DNA of 26,295 bases from a bacterium (GTDB lineage: Bacteria; Nitrospinota_A; UBA7883; JACRGQ01), in NCBI GenBank assembly GCA_021815535.1, contig JAKAGL010000004.1, forward strand, positions 1 through 26,295. The letters are read 5' to 3'. A program made the position numbers and the translations under genes. This document shows positions 1-6,314 of the stretch, piece by piece. The number at the start of each line of letters is the position of its first letter. Position 1 is the first letter of the stretch. The notes under the pieces were generated by a model. That model was not told the DNA's origin and searched no databases. It saw nothing but the letters and a program-made list of their open reading frames with translations.

Positions 1-234
1 TTATGAAGTGTACATATGGAAATAGCGAATATAAACACATGGTCGTATGACAAGAATAAAAAAATTCGCTGTAGACTCGCTCGGCTAAAAATTTGGAAAG
101 TGGCGAAAGATCGGGGAAATCAGAGGCGCATGAAACGGATTGAAAAGTTGGCGTGCGGCTGGCTTCGCTGCCGTATTTTTATTCCGCCACTCCCTCCCAC
201 ATCCCTTTGGCAAAAGGAGGGGCGTCAAAGGTGC
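1..234. other. Gene-free left edge with a small hairpin
   Basis: No convincing gene is visible here. The first 130 bases or so are more A/T-rich than the rest of the window. Near 192-221 there is an imperfect inverted repeat (CCCTCC at 192-197 with GGAGGG at 216-221), and nested in it a 5-bp stem, CCTTT at 204-208 with AAAGG at 213-217. It lies just past the stop of the minus-strand antitoxin gene, so it could help end that transcript, but no clear U-run follows. The long plus-strand reading frame crossing this stretch is the shadow of the antitoxin gene. Confidence 0.4.
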
Positions 235-534
235 CTACGCGGCGGTGACGGTTTTTATTTTGCGATAGTCGCCGGCGTGCTCTTTGCGGGCGCGCTGGAG
301 GTCGTAGGTTGCCTGCCAGTTCATCCAGAATTCCGGCGAGGTGCCCAGATATTTCGCCCCCCGCAGGGCGGTATCGGGCGTAAAGCCCCGTTTTCCGTTT
401 ATCAGCTCGTTGGCGCGGGTAAAGCTGATGCCGATCTCGCGCGCGAAACGGCTTTGGGTTATTCCCATCGGCTGAAGATATTCCTCGCGCAGCACCGTTC
501 CCGGATGTTCGATGGCATGCCCGATGCCGCTCAT
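235..534 (-). CDS. higA: HigA-family antitoxin (XRE helix-turn-helix)
   Basis: This 99-residue protein has the layout of HigA antitoxins. It has an N-terminal HPGTVLREEYLQPMGIT segment (the family form is HPGEiLrEEfLePlgls), then a helix-turn-helix of the Cro/C1 type around residues 25-60 (QSRFAREIGISFTRANELINGKRG), and a tail containing PEFWMNWQATYDL. Family members bind the toxin HigB, an mRNA interferase, and repress their own operon. The ATG at 534 has a strong AAGGAG Shine-Dalgarno about 8 bases upstream, which supports this start. In higBA operons the toxin gene comes first. Here only a frameshifted 3' scrap remains, so the gene appears to be an orphan antitoxin. It may persist as a stand-alone regulator or as protection against related toxins. 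No promoter is evident. The family call is firm; the present function is inferred. Confidence 0.9.
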   Translation of the reverse strand: MSGIGHAIEHPGTVLREEYLQPMGITQSRFAREIGISFTRANELINGKRGFTPDTALRGAKYLGTSPEFWMNWQATYDLQRARKEHAGDYRKIKTVTAA

Positions 535-546
535 GATCGTATCTCC

Positions 547-600
547 TTAATGATAGTCGGTGATTTCAGTTTACAACGGGCATCGTTATGGATGGCAACC
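547..600 (-). pseudogene. higB: Remnant of a HigB-type toxin C-terminus
   Basis: Read on the minus strand, bases 570-547 encode TEITDYH followed by TAA. This closely matches the conserved HigB ending (VEIxDYH-stop) and sits 12 bases before the higA start, as expected in a higBA operon. Immediately upstream the same frame hits a stop (TAA at 573-571). In a shifted frame the preceding codons include N-D-A, recalling the family's D-A-x-x-V-E-I pattern. The toxin therefore seems to have been lost by frameshift and erosion, and no other HigB-like sequence is visible further upstream. The call rests on a short motif plus its exact position, so it is moderately secure. Sequencing error is an alternative only for the last frameshift, since the rest of the toxin is also missing. 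Confidence 0.6.
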
Positions 601-675
601 GGTATGGCAAGGGTGGAAAAGAAGCGAAAAACAGGTGCCCCGCCGCGCCGGTAAATGCTGAAATTATCCCTGTGT

Positions 676-703
676 GTCACCCCCGCGCAGGCGGGGATCC
701 AGA
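676..703. repeat. REP-like palindromic element
   Basis: A perfect 6-bp stem, CCCCGC (681-686) and GCGGGG (691-696), closes a GCAG loop and is flanked by GTCA on the left and ATCCAGA on the right. This arrangement matches a widespread class of short palindromic intergenic repeats with a CCCGCGCAGGCGGG-type core, known from many proteobacterial genomes. Only one copy lies in an intergenic position in this window, so repetition cannot be shown from these data. Confidence 0.55.
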
Positions 704-748
704 AATATTTTCAGAACTCTCTCCCTGCCGGTGGGAGGGATGGTGTAC

Positions 749-769
749 GGGCAGGTGTCAAACCTGCCC
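749..769. repeat. Perfect 8-bp hairpin
   Basis: GGGCAGGT (749-756) pairs perfectly with ACCTGCCC (762-769) around a GTCAA loop. No U-run follows on either side, so it is not a typical terminator. It sits among other palindromes and is probably part of a dispersed repeat. Confidence 0.5.
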
Positions 770-823
770 TTACCTTTCCGCCATCGGCCCGCCGGGCCGA
801 CGGGGTTGGTGCTTCGCGCCTAT

Positions 824-843
824 GGGCGGCATGAGTGCCGCCC
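824..843. repeat. Perfect 8-bp hairpin with tetraloop
   Basis: GGGCGGCA (824-831) pairs perfectly with TGCCGCCC (836-843) around a TGAG loop. It resembles the GGGGCGGCA-type dispersed repeats seen between genes in some environmental bacterial genomes. The function is unknown. Confidence 0.5.
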
Positions 844-915
844 CTACCAGGGCAGATGTCCGTTTGCGCAGGGATAACAGGGCGAAGGCAACAGGGAGAA
901 GATGGAGAAGAGGGG

Positions 916-956
916 AAAATGGGCGCCCGGCCGGTAGGCGGCCGGCCGGGCATTTT
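916..956. terminator. Strong G/C hairpin, probable bidirectional terminator
   Basis: A perfect 10-bp stem, GCCCGGCCGG (925-934) with CCGGCCGGGC (942-951), closes a 7-base loop. It is flanked by AAAAT on the left and ATTTT on the right, giving a short U-run in either direction. It lies downstream of the minus-strand hook operon and could end that transcript about 260 bases past flgE. It could also shield the antitoxin region. Confidence 0.5.
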
Positions 957-1183
957 AGACGCAGTTAAAAGGACGCGCGCCGTGTAAACAAGGAGAAAAA
1001 AACGGCGGTTCCCTTTTTAACTTCTATATTACAGAAACATTTATTTGCCCCCGCCGGGGGGTTAATCCCGGCGAGGGTTGAACAGGACGCAGTGTTTAAA
1101 GGCGCCGGTCGAAACAAGGAGGCGAAAAATGCTTGACCGTGCTAACACTCTTTATGTACATCGTTACCGTTCACTGTGCCGAT

Positions 1184-1203
1184 CCCGCCGGGCATCCGGC
1201 GGG
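1184..1203 (-). terminator. Hairpin just past flgE, possible weak terminator
   Basis: CCCGCCGG (1184-1191) pairs perfectly with CCGGCGGG (1196-1203) around a 4-base loop, starting 15 bases beyond the flgE stop codon. No U-run follows on the minus strand, so it may stabilise the 3' end or act with Rho rather than terminate on its own. Confidence 0.35.
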
Positions 1204-1218
1204 CGTCACATCATCCGT

Positions 1219-2466
1219 TTACCGCTTCAGGTTCACCGCTTCCGTCATCATCTCGTCAACCGTGGTGATGATGCGGGAGTTCGCCTGGTAGCCGCGCTGA
1301 TTCTGGATCATCTTCACGAACTCGCTGGCGAGGTCGACGTTGGAAAGTTCCAGCGAACTGCCGAGCACGGTGCCCAGGCTGCCCGATCCGGCGGTGCCCA
1401 GCAACGGCTGGCCCGACTGCATGGTTTCGGCGTAGAGGCTCCCTCCCTGACGGCTCAGGCCCCAGGGGCTGGCGAAGTCGGCTATCGCCAACTGGTACAG
1501 CGCTTGCGTTTGGCCGTTGGAGAAGAGGCCGCTGATGACCCCCTTGCTGTCGACAGAAAGACCCTTCAGGGTGCCGGTCGAGTAGCCGTCCTGGATGATC
1601 GAGGTGGTGGTCGATCCGGCGTTGTAGCTGGTGATGTCGCCGAAAAGCGCGCCGCCAACCGGGTTGTAAAGCGTCCAGTTCATTGTCAGCGGTGCGGCGC
1701 CGGTCGGGAAGCCGGTGATGGCCAACGTGGGGTTCGCCGCCGGCGTCACCATCTGGCCTGCGGAGTTGAAGGTCATGGTGCCGGCCGCGCCGGTGGTGAC
1801 CGTGCCGGAGGAGGCGGCGACCGTATAGTTCCAGGTCAGCGGGGTGACGGGGTCTTTCGTAAAGCTGTAAGTCAGCGTTACGCGCCCGCCGAGGTTGTTG
1901 TACACATCGAAGCTGGTGCTGAAGGTGGCGTTCGCGCTGGCGGCGGCGTTGAGGTTCGCGCCGATGCGGAACTGCGTGGTGGCTTTGGGAACCGACTGCA
2001 CGCCACCGATGTTGATGTTGCTGATTTGGCCGTTGGTGTTTACCGCGCCGTTCACCGTGCTGGTGACCTGGTATCCCTGCACGTTCATCCCGGTACCGTT
2101 GACCAGTTGCCCCTGGTTGTTAAGGATGAACTGGCCGGCGCGGGTGTAGTAGTTGGCGTTGTTGGCGGGGTCTTTCACCATGAAAAAGCCGGAGCCCTGC
2201 AATGCCATGTCGGTGGCGTTGGCGGTGCTTTCAAATGATCCCTGCGAGAACGAGGGGGTGACGCCGCTCAAATAAGTGCCGCGTCCCATTTGCAGCGTGG
2301 TGGAGCCGTTGGAGAGCGAATTGGACAGGATGTCCGAAAAAACGGTACGGCTCCCCTTGTAGCCGACGGTGTTGACGTTGGCGATGTTGTCGCCCGTCAC
2401 GTTCATCGCATTGCCCAGCGTCATAATGCCGCTGACCCCCGAAAACATTGCACTGTTTAAACTCAT
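1219..2466 (-). CDS. flgE: Flagellar hook protein FlgE
   Basis: This 415-residue protein is the building block of the flagellar hook, the flexible joint outside the outer membrane. The N-terminus carries the rod/hook signature (DNIANVNTVGYKGSRT, about residues 26-41), followed by a GSGFFMV segment near residue 90 and YTRAGQF near 105. The C-terminus has the matching coiled-coil D0 region (SNVDLASEFVKMIQNQRGYQ, then SRIITTVDEMM). A variable domain rich in T, S, G and N fills the middle. Its length is normal for the family. A strong AAGGAGG Shine-Dalgarno precedes the ATG, and the gene starts 15 bases past the stop of flgD, so it is the last gene of the fliK-flgD-flgE run. FlgG and FlgF share the terminal motifs, but the length, middle domain and flgD neighbour favour FlgE. 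Confidence 0.95.
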   Translation of the reverse strand: MSLNSAMFSGVSGIMTLGNAMNVTGDNIANVNTVGYKGSRTVFSDILSNSLSNGSTTLQMGRGTYLSGVTPSFSQGSFESTANATDMALQGSGFFMVKDPANNANYYTRAGQFILNNQGQLVNGTGMNVQGYQVTSTVNGAVNTNGQISNINIGGVQSVPKATTQFRIGANLNAAASANATFSTSFDVYNNLGGRVTLTYSFTKDPVTPLTWNYTVAASSGTVTTGAAGTMTFNSAGQMVTPAANPTLAITGFPTGAAPLTMNWTLYNPVGGALFGDITSYNAGSTTTSIIQDGYSTGTLKGLSVDSKGVISGLFSNGQTQALYQLAIADFASPWGLSRQGGSLYAETMQSGQPLLGTAGSGSLGTVLGSSLELSNVDLASEFVKMIQNQRGYQANSRIITTVDEMMTEAVNLKR

Positions 2467-2481
2467 GATCTGCCTCCTTGT

Positions 2482-3225
2482 TTAGTACGAAAAATTGCCT
2501 ATGTTTTTTGCCGCCACGGAAGGCGCCGCCGTGCTTGGCTGGCTGACCTCCATGATGTCGCCCAACTGTATCTTCGTGTTGCCGAGGTTCAGGTATGAAA
2601 CCCCGTTTTGTATGCTTACCGATTTCACGATGCCAAGCATGTAGGTGGTGGCGGGGATGTAGTTGCCCGTCAGGTCGTGCGCGTTCACGCTGAAGGTGTA
2701 CGTGCCCGAAGCCACCGGCTGGCCCGAGGCGTCGCGGCCGTCCCACGTCACGGTGTTGTCGCCGCTTGCCTTCGCGCCGGCGTCGATGGTGGCCACCACG
2801 TTGCCATTTGCATCGCTGATGCTGACGGCGGCGTCGGTGGCCGCCTGCGGCAGGTTGAAACTCAGGGCGCATGCGGCGCCGTTCGATACATCAACGCTGT
2901 TGCCCGCCGCTTTGACTTGTTTGCCGATCAGGCCCAGTGATTGTGCGTTGTTTTGTGAAATGCTGGCCTGCGCCATCGTGTTCAGGTTGGTGTTCACGTT
3001 GTAGAGCTGTTCAAGCTGGCTGAACTGCGCCATCTGCGAGGTGAACTCGGTGTTCTGCATCGGAGAGAGCGGATCCTGGTGCTTCAGCTGCTCGATGAGC
3101 AGTTTCAGGAATTGATCTTTGCTCAGGGTTGCCTGTGAGGAGGCCGCGGTGCCGCCGGGAAGCAAACTGCCGGCTCCCTTTGTTTGCGGCGTTGCGGTGG
3201 TTTCAGCGCTTGAATTTACTATCAT
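2482..3225 (-). CDS. flgD: Flagellar hook-capping protein FlgD
   Basis: FlgD caps the growing hook and guides FlgE subunits into place. This 247-residue protein has the conserved N-terminal block (LSKDQFLKLLIEQLKHQDPL, about residues 34-53, then NTEFTSQMAQFSQLEQL). Next comes a FLgD Ig-like/Tudor-like half with WDGRDASGQPVASGTYTF near residues 160-178 and a closing LGDIMEV segment. The length is normal. Its ATG lies 13 bases after the fliK stop, and the AAAGGAG Shine-Dalgarno overlaps that stop codon, which suggests translational coupling. It is followed directly by flgE, its natural partner. Confidence 0.95.
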   Translation of the reverse strand: MIVNSSAETTATPQTKGAGSLLPGGTAASSQATLSKDQFLKLLIEQLKHQDPLSPMQNTEFTSQMAQFSQLEQLYNVNTNLNTMAQASISQNNAQSLGLIGKQVKAAGNSVDVSNGAACALSFNLPQAATDAAVSISDANGNVVATIDAGAKASGDNTVTWDGRDASGQPVASGTYTFSVNAHDLTGNYIPATTYMLGIVKSVSIQNGVSYLNLGNTKIQLGDIMEVSQPSTAAPSVAAKNIGNFSY

Positions 3226-3238
3226 GGTTCTCGCTCCT

Positions 3239-4927
3239 TTACGCCGTGACGCTTACCCTGTGGTTGCCGATCGGACGCCGCATGAACGCCGGGGCCGCCG
3301 CCGCGGGTTCGGGCGCGCGTTGCGCGGCTCCGGTGTAGGGGATGGATGCCGCCGCTTCATGCGGTGACTGGTTTGAATTCTGCGCGTTGCCGCCGTTCTG
3401 CTGGTCGACCGTGACCATCATTTCGTCCACGGTGATCCCTTGATGATGCAGTGCATTCTTGAGCTGGTCGAGGTTCTGCTCGACCACCTGTTTGACGGCG
3501 TTGTTTTCCACAACAATGCTTGCCGTTACCGACGAATCGTGCATCGTCAGTTTGATATCGACGTTGCCGAGGTCCTTGGGGTTCAGGCTGATCTTGGTCT
3601 GGGTGGCGTTGGGAAGCTGGAGGATGCTCGCCTTCTCCACGATCTGGTTCATCACTTTAGCCTCGGGCTTGGCCGTTTCGGCCGCCACCGTCTGCCCGGC
3701 GGTATGGATTGCGGTGGTTTTCGCTCCATGCGCGGCGGTGGCTCCGGCGGTTTCCCCCGCCTTGCCGAGCGCGACGCTGAAATCGGCTTTCTGGGACTGC
3801 TCCGTTACCGTGACATCCTTCTGTACTGCCGCGGCGACCTGCGCGCCCGCCTCTCCGTTGAAGGAGTTGCCGTCGTTGCCGTTGCTGTCGGATTGTGCGG
3901 CGGCCTGGACCGCGGCCTTGCCCGTTTCGACGGCAGTGCCAGCGCTGTTGGCGGCTGGTTGAGCCTGATCGGACTGTTTGGCGGCGTTGGAGTTTTTGAG
4001 GATTGTGCCGCCATCGGCGGTTTTGATGTCGTTGGAGGGATTTGAAGAAATGGAAGAAATATTAAGTTGCGCGAAGAAGTCCTGTTTTTGAGTGTTGTCC
4101 AGCTTCAAAATGCCCGCGATCTTATCCATAACGGCCTGTGCCGGAGCCGCTTTGCCGCCCACGGAATTCATCCCAAGCATCGCCGAAAGGTTCTGCGTTT
4201 TGCCGTCCGCCATTATGCCGGTTAATTGTACCCCCCCGCTCTGTCCGTCCGTTTTGACGGCGATCTGCATCTGTTTCAGGTCGGACGTGCTTACGTTGAG
4301 CGCTTGCGCCAGTTGTTGTACCTGCTGGTCGTTGAGGTTTAACGCTTTAATTATATCTTCCATCTTCACAGGCGGTTGTTTCTGATCGGAGCTTTGTGCG
4401 GTTTGCGGAGCTTGGATGGCTTGGGCTGCGGTCTTCTTGGTTTCGACTCTGCCTGCGTTGTCTGCATCGGCATCGTTTTCATTTGATTCTTTGGATTCGT
4501 GACTTTGCACCTTGGTGGTTGAAGCGGTGTTGCCGGGCGTGCCGCTGGAACTGTTGCCGGGCTTGCTGTTGGAACTGTTGTTCGCTTTGTCGCTTGGTTT
4601 ACTGCTGGAACTGGAGTTGGAGTTGGAATTGGAGGTTTCAGGTTTCGCCGCTGTATTGAGAGCGGCTTTATCATATTCTTGCGTGGTCTCTTTTGCGGTA
4701 TCTGGATTTGTGTTCATTCCGGAGGGTGGTGAATCAACATTCTCTTTAGTGGCCTGAAAATTGGTGGATTGCAATGCGGACTGTTTTGGATCGCCAGCGG
4801 TAAAAGTGCTAAGCAAGGCGGCAAATGCGCCAGTCCCCGCCAGCCCAAGCGCTCCTCCCATTATCGTCTCTGCGCCACTTCCCGCTGTCTGGGTTACGTC
4901 GATCGCCTTTTTCATTTCAACTTTCAT
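3239..4927 (-). CDS. fliK: Flagellar hook-length control protein FliK
   Basis: FliK is the secreted ruler that sets hook length and switches the export gate from hook to filament substrates. This 562-residue protein is mostly low-complexity sequence rich in A, Q, N, S, T and K, as usual for FliK. It ends in the conserved Flg_hook domain at about residues 435-520, with the hallmark ISLNPKDLGNVDIKLTM and the helix QVVEQNLDQLKNALHHQGI. Only this C-terminal domain identifies it; the first 400 residues would not be recognisable by similarity. The ATG at 4927 has an AGAGGA Shine-Dalgarno, and a downstream Met at codon 5 is an alternative start. A Ser/Asn tract near residues 98-107 is encoded by a hexamer repeat. 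It is the first gene of the minus-strand hook operon and has a sigma-54-like element just upstream. Confidence 0.9.
   Translation of the reverse strand: MKVEMKKAIDVTQTAGSGAETIMGGALGLAGTGAFAALLSTFTAGDPKQSALQSTNFQATKENVDSPPSGMNTNPDTAKETTQEYDKAALNTAAKPETSNSNSNSSSSSKPSDKANNSSNSKPGNSSSGTPGNTASTTKVQSHESKESNENDADADNAGRVETKKTAAQAIQAPQTAQSSDQKQPPVKMEDIIKALNLNDQQVQQLAQALNVSTSDLKQMQIAVKTDGQSGGVQLTGIMADGKTQNLSAMLGMNSVGGKAAPAQAVMDKIAGILKLDNTQKQDFFAQLNISSISSNPSNDIKTADGGTILKNSNAAKQSDQAQPAANSAGTAVETGKAAVQAAAQSDSNGNDGNSFNGEAGAQVAAAVQKDVTVTEQSQKADFSVALGKAGETAGATAAHGAKTTAIHTAGQTVAAETAKPEAKVMNQIVEKASILQLPNATQTKISLNPKDLGNVDIKLTMHDSSVTASIVVENNAVKQVVEQNLDQLKNALHHQGITVDEMMVTVDQQNGGNAQNSNQSPHEAAASIPYTGAAQRAPEPAAAAPAFMRRPIGNHRVSVTA
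4605..4634 (-). repeat. Five-copy hexanucleotide repeat inside fliK
   Basis: Five near-identical 6-base units (CTGGAA, CTGGAG, TTGGAG, TTGGAA, TTGGAG on the plus strand) encode alternating Ser-Asn and Ser-Ser on the minus strand. Gain or loss of a unit would keep the reading frame and only alter the length of the FliK ruler's linker. Confidence 0.7.
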
Positions 4928-4969
4928 ATTTTCCTCTAAAGTTTTGCTTCCTGTTCACCGATGGAAAAT

Positions 4970-4985
4970 TACAAGAGCTGTGCCA
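4970..4985 (-). promoter_or_regulatory. Sigma-54-like promoter for fliK-flgD-flgE
   Basis: Read on the minus strand, TGGCACA (4985-4979), a 4-base spacer and TTGTA (4974-4970) match the sigma-54 consensus TGGCACG-N4-TTGCA with two mismatches, one of them at the -12 GC. Transcription would begin around 4958, giving a leader of about 30 bases that includes the fliK Shine-Dalgarno. Position and spacing fit well; the imperfect -12 half lowers certainty. Confidence 0.5.
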
Positions 4986-5226
4986 TGATGGCAGTTCTTT
5001 GATAATAAATGAGTTAGTCGTTGACCCTCGTACGGCAGTGCATAAAGTTCCCGGCCATTCCATCCATTGTTCGGCAGAATTTGCCTCCTTCAGCTGCGTT
5101 GAAAATCGTATTGCGGAAAAATTTATCCACTTCCAAGAATTTATCTGGCTATTGGTTTTATCCTCAATGTCTAGCTTGTAAGAATTGCTGTTTTCCTGGC
5201 AAGGAAACTCATTCGTCAATATTCCG

Positions 5227-5242
5227 TGGCCCGGCATTTGCT
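5227..5242 (+). promoter_or_regulatory. Sigma-54 promoter for the flgB operon
   Basis: TGGCCCG (5227-5233), a 4-base spacer (GCAT) and TTGCT (5238-5242) match the sigma-54 -24/-12 consensus TGGCACG-N4-TTGCW with one mismatch. The -12 half is followed by a pyrimidine run. Transcription would begin near 5253, leaving a leader of about 165 bases before flgB. Sigma-54 control of rod, hook and basal-body genes is common in bacteria with FlrC/FleQ-type regulators. Confidence 0.65.
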
Positions 5243-5419
5243 TTTTCCCTTACATAATGATGTTTGGGGATTACATTTTTTGACGTTCAGGCCGGTTTAG
5301 TGGGACGAGGTATTGATGAACGGGTGGAAAAATAACAAAAACCGTCAGTTGCGGTTTGCGGCATGGCGTTTGCTTTACATAGGTTAGGCAAAAATATTGT
5401 GTAGGGAATTTTGACGCTT

Positions 5420-5830
5420 ATGAAGATTTTTGGTTTGACGACAAACGGATTGGAACTGGCGAGCCGTTCGCTCGACTTTGTATCCGCCTCCGTATCGCAG
5501 ACTGCGGCGAATATCGCCAACAGCACCACTCCCGGCTACAAGGCGCAAGAGATAAGCTTCGAAGCGGCGATGGCCGAAGCGCTGAAAACGCCGGGGGAGG
5601 GGGGGATGGTGAAAACACATCCCGGGCATATGCCGATAGCCGATATTGAAAAAGTAATGCCCACGATCACAGAAAGCGGCGCTCCGGCGCGGCTTGACGG
5701 CAACACGGTGGATCTGGATCGTGAAATAACCCAGATGGCGGAAATGAATATTAATTATTCCACCTATGCCACGATCACGAACAAACAGCTGAGTCTTTTA
5801 AAAAGCGCGATATCGCTTTCGGCGCAATAA
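5420..5830 (+). CDS. flgB: Flagellar basal-body rod protein FlgB
   Basis: FlgB is a proximal rod subunit that joins the MS ring to the rod in the periplasm. The protein is about 136 residues, normal for the family. It has the rod signature AANIANSTTPGYKAQEISFE at about residues 29-48, a GNTVDLDREITQMAEMNI block near 94-111, and a C-terminal helix (YATITNKQLSLLKSAISL). I chose the ATG at 5420. A TTG at 5411 in the same frame would add three residues, and the weak AGGGA at 5403-5407 is not ideally placed for either. It is the first gene of the long plus-strand flagellar run and is followed 16 bases later by flgC. Confidence 0.93.
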   Translation: MKIFGLTTNGLELASRSLDFVSASVSQTAANIANSTTPGYKAQEISFEAAMAEALKTPGEGGMVKTHPGHMPIADIEKVMPTITESGAPARLDGNTVDLDREITQMAEMNINYSTYATITNKQLSLLKSAISLSAQ

Positions 5831-5846
5831 CTAAAGGAGTGACGCC

Positions 5847-6275
5847 ATGGATTTAATGTCGGCAATGAAAGTCGGGGCGGCTGGCCTGAGCGTACAGCGC
5901 ACCCGGATGAACGTGGTAAGCAGCAATCTTGCCAACGTGAATACCACCCGCACGCCGGAAGGCGGACCTTACCGGCGCAAAGAAGTGGTGTTGGCCGCGA
6001 CTCCTCTTGAAGACGGATTCGGAAAAGTGCTGGCGGATTCGGTGTCGCAGCCGAGCGTGGTCGCCGTGCAGGAAGACCGGGGCGAGTTCCAAAAGGTGTA
6101 CGATCCCAGCCATCCGGATGCCGATGCGAATGGCTATGTGAGCATGCCCAATGTGAATGTAATGAAGGAAATGGTCGATATGCTTTCCGCCACGCGCGCC
6201 TATGAGGCGAATGCGGCGGTGATCAATACGGTGAAAACGATGGCGCAAAAGGCCATCGACATCGGGAACCGGTAA
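5847..6275 (+). CDS. flgC: Flagellar basal-body rod protein FlgC
   Basis: FlgC is the second proximal rod subunit. This 142-residue protein begins MDLMSAMKVGAAGLSVQRTR and carries the rod motif SSNLANVNTTRTPEGGPYRRK at about residues 26-46. It ends with the FlgC signature MPNVNVMKEMVDMLSATRAY, then EANAAVINTVKTM. Length and motifs are normal. A clear AAAGGAG Shine-Dalgarno lies 7 bases before the ATG. In most bacteria fliE would follow, but here fliF starts 39 bases after the stop. Confidence 0.95.
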   Translation: MDLMSAMKVGAAGLSVQRTRMNVVSSNLANVNTTRTPEGGPYRRKEVVLAATPLEDGFGKVLADSVSQPSVVAVQEDRGEFQKVYDPSHPDADANGYVSMPNVNVMKEMVDMLSATRAYEANAAVINTVKTMAQKAIDIGNR

Positions 6276-6314
6276 ACGGGGATATGGGTAACATGGATGT
6301 GACGGGAGGCGGAA

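Larger units (their letters stand above)
571..1218. other. Gene-free stretch rich in palindromes and hairpins
   Basis: About 650 bases between the toxin remnant and the flgE stop contain no credible gene. The open frames here lack family resemblance and overlap inverted repeats. The stretch holds, in order, a REP-like palindrome (676-703), two perfect 8-bp hairpins (749-769 and 824-843), a strong terminator-like hairpin (916-956), an imperfect G/C inverted repeat near 1047-1077, and another 8-bp hairpin (1184-1203). It looks like a landing site for dispersed intergenic repeats. Confidence 0.55.
4928..5419. other. Divergent regulatory region between the two flagellar arms
   Basis: This 492-base gap separates fliK (minus) from flgB (plus). 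It is more A/T-rich than the genes on either side and holds a sigma-54-like element facing each way (4970-4985 and 5227-5242). The space between them is where an enhancer-binding activator of the FlrC/FleQ class would be expected to bind. I could not pick out a specific activator site. The short open frames crossing it have no family resemblance. Confidence 0.6.

Noticed and set aside
1047..1077. Inverted repeat CCCCCGCCGGG / CCCGGCGAGGG
   Set aside because: Imperfect stem with no U-run on either strand; listed only as part of the repeat-rich gap.
1078..2238. 386-codon plus-strand open frame opposite flgE
   Set aside because: Arg/Gly/His/Val-rich translation with no family resemblance; it is the antisense shadow of the well-supported flgE gene.
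2231..2872. 213-codon minus-strand open frame overlapping flgD and flgE
   Set aside because: Low-complexity H/R/G-rich translation in an alternative frame of flgD, which has clear family motifs.
4917..5237. 106-codon minus-strand open frame in the fliK-flgB gap
   Set aside because: It overlaps the fliK start and the sigma-54 elements and has no family motif, so it is better read as regulatory DNA.
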